64,000 nucleotides of DNA from Bradyrhizobium prioriisuperbiae (GTDB lineage: Bacteria > Pseudomonadota > Alphaproteobacteria > Rhizobiales > Xanthobacteraceae): NCBI RefSeq assembly GCF_032397745.1, contig NZ_CP135921.1:2294001-2358000 (forward strand). The letters run 5' to 3'. The notes beneath the pieces are model-generated. The model was not told the DNA's origin, searched no databases, and saw only the letters and a list, made by a program, of their open reading frames with translations. The stretch's first letter is position 1; each line of letters opens with the position of its first letter. Shown here one piece after another: positions 63,201 to 64,000 of the stretch. Position numbers and translations under genes: made by a program.

Positions 63201-64000
63201 CTATCCCTCGGCCTTGAACGGGCGCGCCAGCAATCCGGTGATTGCGGTGTCGATGTCGGTTCGCCCGTCGAGAATTGATGCCACGGCCTCCGAGATCGGC
63301 ATGTCGATCCCTTTGGTCCGTGCGATGTCCAGCAGCACGGACGCGGTGAACGCGCCCTCGGCGAGTTTGCCGCCTGCCGCCTGCGCCGCGCTCTGTCCCT
63401 GGCCCAGCGCGATGCCGAATGAAAAATTGCGTGACTGCGGGCTCGAACACGACAGCACGAGATCGCCCAGGCCGGACAAACCGGCCAGCGTTTCCGGTTG
63501 GGCGCCGCAGGCGCGGCCGAAGCGTGTCAGCTCCGCAAAGCCGCGGGTGGTCAGTGCAGCAAGTGCTGAGGCGCCGAGTTTGCGGCCGACCACGATGCCG
63601 GCGGCGATCGCCAGCACGTTCTTGGCCGCGCCGCCGATCTCGACTCCGCGCACGTCGGTGGTGTGATAAGGACGAAACGTCGGCGATCCCAGCGCCTGGC
63701 ACAGCGCCGCGGCGATCGGCTCATCGGGCGCGGCCAGCGTCACCGCCGTCGGCAGGCCACGCGCCACATCGTCGGCGAAACTCGGCCCCGACAGAATCGC
63801 CGGCACCGCCCGTGGTGCGAGTTCGGCGATGATCTCGGTCATGAACAGCCCTGTTGTCCGCTCGATGCCCTTGGCGCAAGCCATCACCACGCATCCCTGG
63901 GGAATCGCCGCCGCGAACGGCTTCAATGTCGCGCGCAAGGCCTGTGCCGGCACCACCAGCAGGATGACCTGCGCGCGCGCCGCGTCAGCCGCATTGCCGG
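63201..64000 (-). CDS. gpsA: NAD(P)-dependent glycerol-3-phosphate dehydrogenase (5' partial)
   Basis: The frame is open to the right edge, so the N-terminus is missing. [60 protein letters not shown] (catalytic Lys) and [18 protein letters not shown] are all GpsA signatures. The enzyme makes sn-glycerol-3-phosphate for phospholipids. Its stop is followed by the EVE gene 10 bp later. Confidence 0.95.
   Translation of the reverse strand, partial: GNAADAARAQVILLVVPAQALRATLKPFAAAIPQGCVVMACAKGIERTTGLFMTEIIAELAPRAVPAILSGPSFADDVARGLPTAVTLAAPDEPIAAALCQALGSPTFRPYHTTDVRGVEIGGAAKNVLAIAAGIVVGRKLGASALAALTTRGFAELTRFGRACGAQPETLAGLSGLGDLVLSCSSPQSRNFSFGIALGQGQSAAQAAGGKLAEGAFTASVLLDIARTKGIDMPISEAVASILDGRTDIDTAITGLLARPFKAEG

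Overview
The window is a GC-rich piece of an alphaproteobacterial chromosome. It most resembles the Bradyrhizobium / Rhodopseudomonas (Nitrobacteraceae) group. The reasons are the codon and base usage, the gene neighbourhoods (purH, heparinase-like and rsmB together; gpsA beside an EVE-domain gene) and a dense population of short intergenic palindromes of the kind scattered through those genomes. This assignment is inferred from pattern, not from a search. No rRNA, tRNA, CRISPR array or prophage was recognised.

Layout. 1-1.4 kb: a DUF433/DUF5615 toxin-antitoxin pair (5' end cut by the window) and a small membrane protein. 1.5-7.2 kb: a COG4091-type NAD-dependent oxidoreductase, a LysR regulator and a divergent TRAP transporter (DctP plus a fused DctQM), probably for a small organic or sugar acid. 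7.3-9.9 kb: alpha/beta hydrolase, LysR regulator and nitroreductase. 9.9-12.8 kb: a Xox-like periplasmic alcohol oxidation operon (PQQ dehydrogenase with the lanthanide-type Asp, cytochrome c, XoxJ-like binding protein). 13.2-16.9 kb: IclR regulator, MFS carrier and ACMSD-type amidohydrolase. 17-20 kb: a PNPOx-like protein and phosphogluconate dehydratase (edd). 20-25.3 kb: an unknown 417-aa protein, an OmpR-type two-component system with a lipoprotein, and an M91-like zinc peptidase whose promoter region carries three direct repeats at an 11-bp period.

25.6-33.4 kb: an ABC importer operon split by a complete IS4-family element (27380-28834, 10-bp target duplication), a LOG-like Rossmann protein and a DeoR regulator. 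Two near-identical palindromes link the regulator to both the importer operon and its own divergent promoter. 33.5-40.4 kb: Nudix, orphan peptide-binding protein, TetR with a divergent YecD-like hydrolase and AbrB-type membrane protein, then an RHH/PIN toxin-antitoxin pair lying between a decayed tail of a hydroxychromene-carboxylate isomerase gene and an intact copy. 40.6-48.7 kb: LysE exporter, MATE exporter with a leader containing a strong intrinsic terminator, DUF2239, GST, gamma-glutamyltransferase, UMF1-type MFS and a hypothetical.

48.7-64 kb is mostly core genome: purH, heparinase II/III-like, rsmB, SDH assembly factor 4, a nuclease, an NCS2 permease, an L,D-transpeptidase, acs, TetR, topoisomerase IB, a SAM methyltransferase, an EVE protein and gpsA (5' end off the window). 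The accessory signal is concentrated at 20-40 kb. The most interesting points are the 11-bp direct repeats upstream of the M91-like gene, the DeoR two-operator circuit, the atypical quinoprotein, the MATE leader and the toxin-antitoxin insertion scar.
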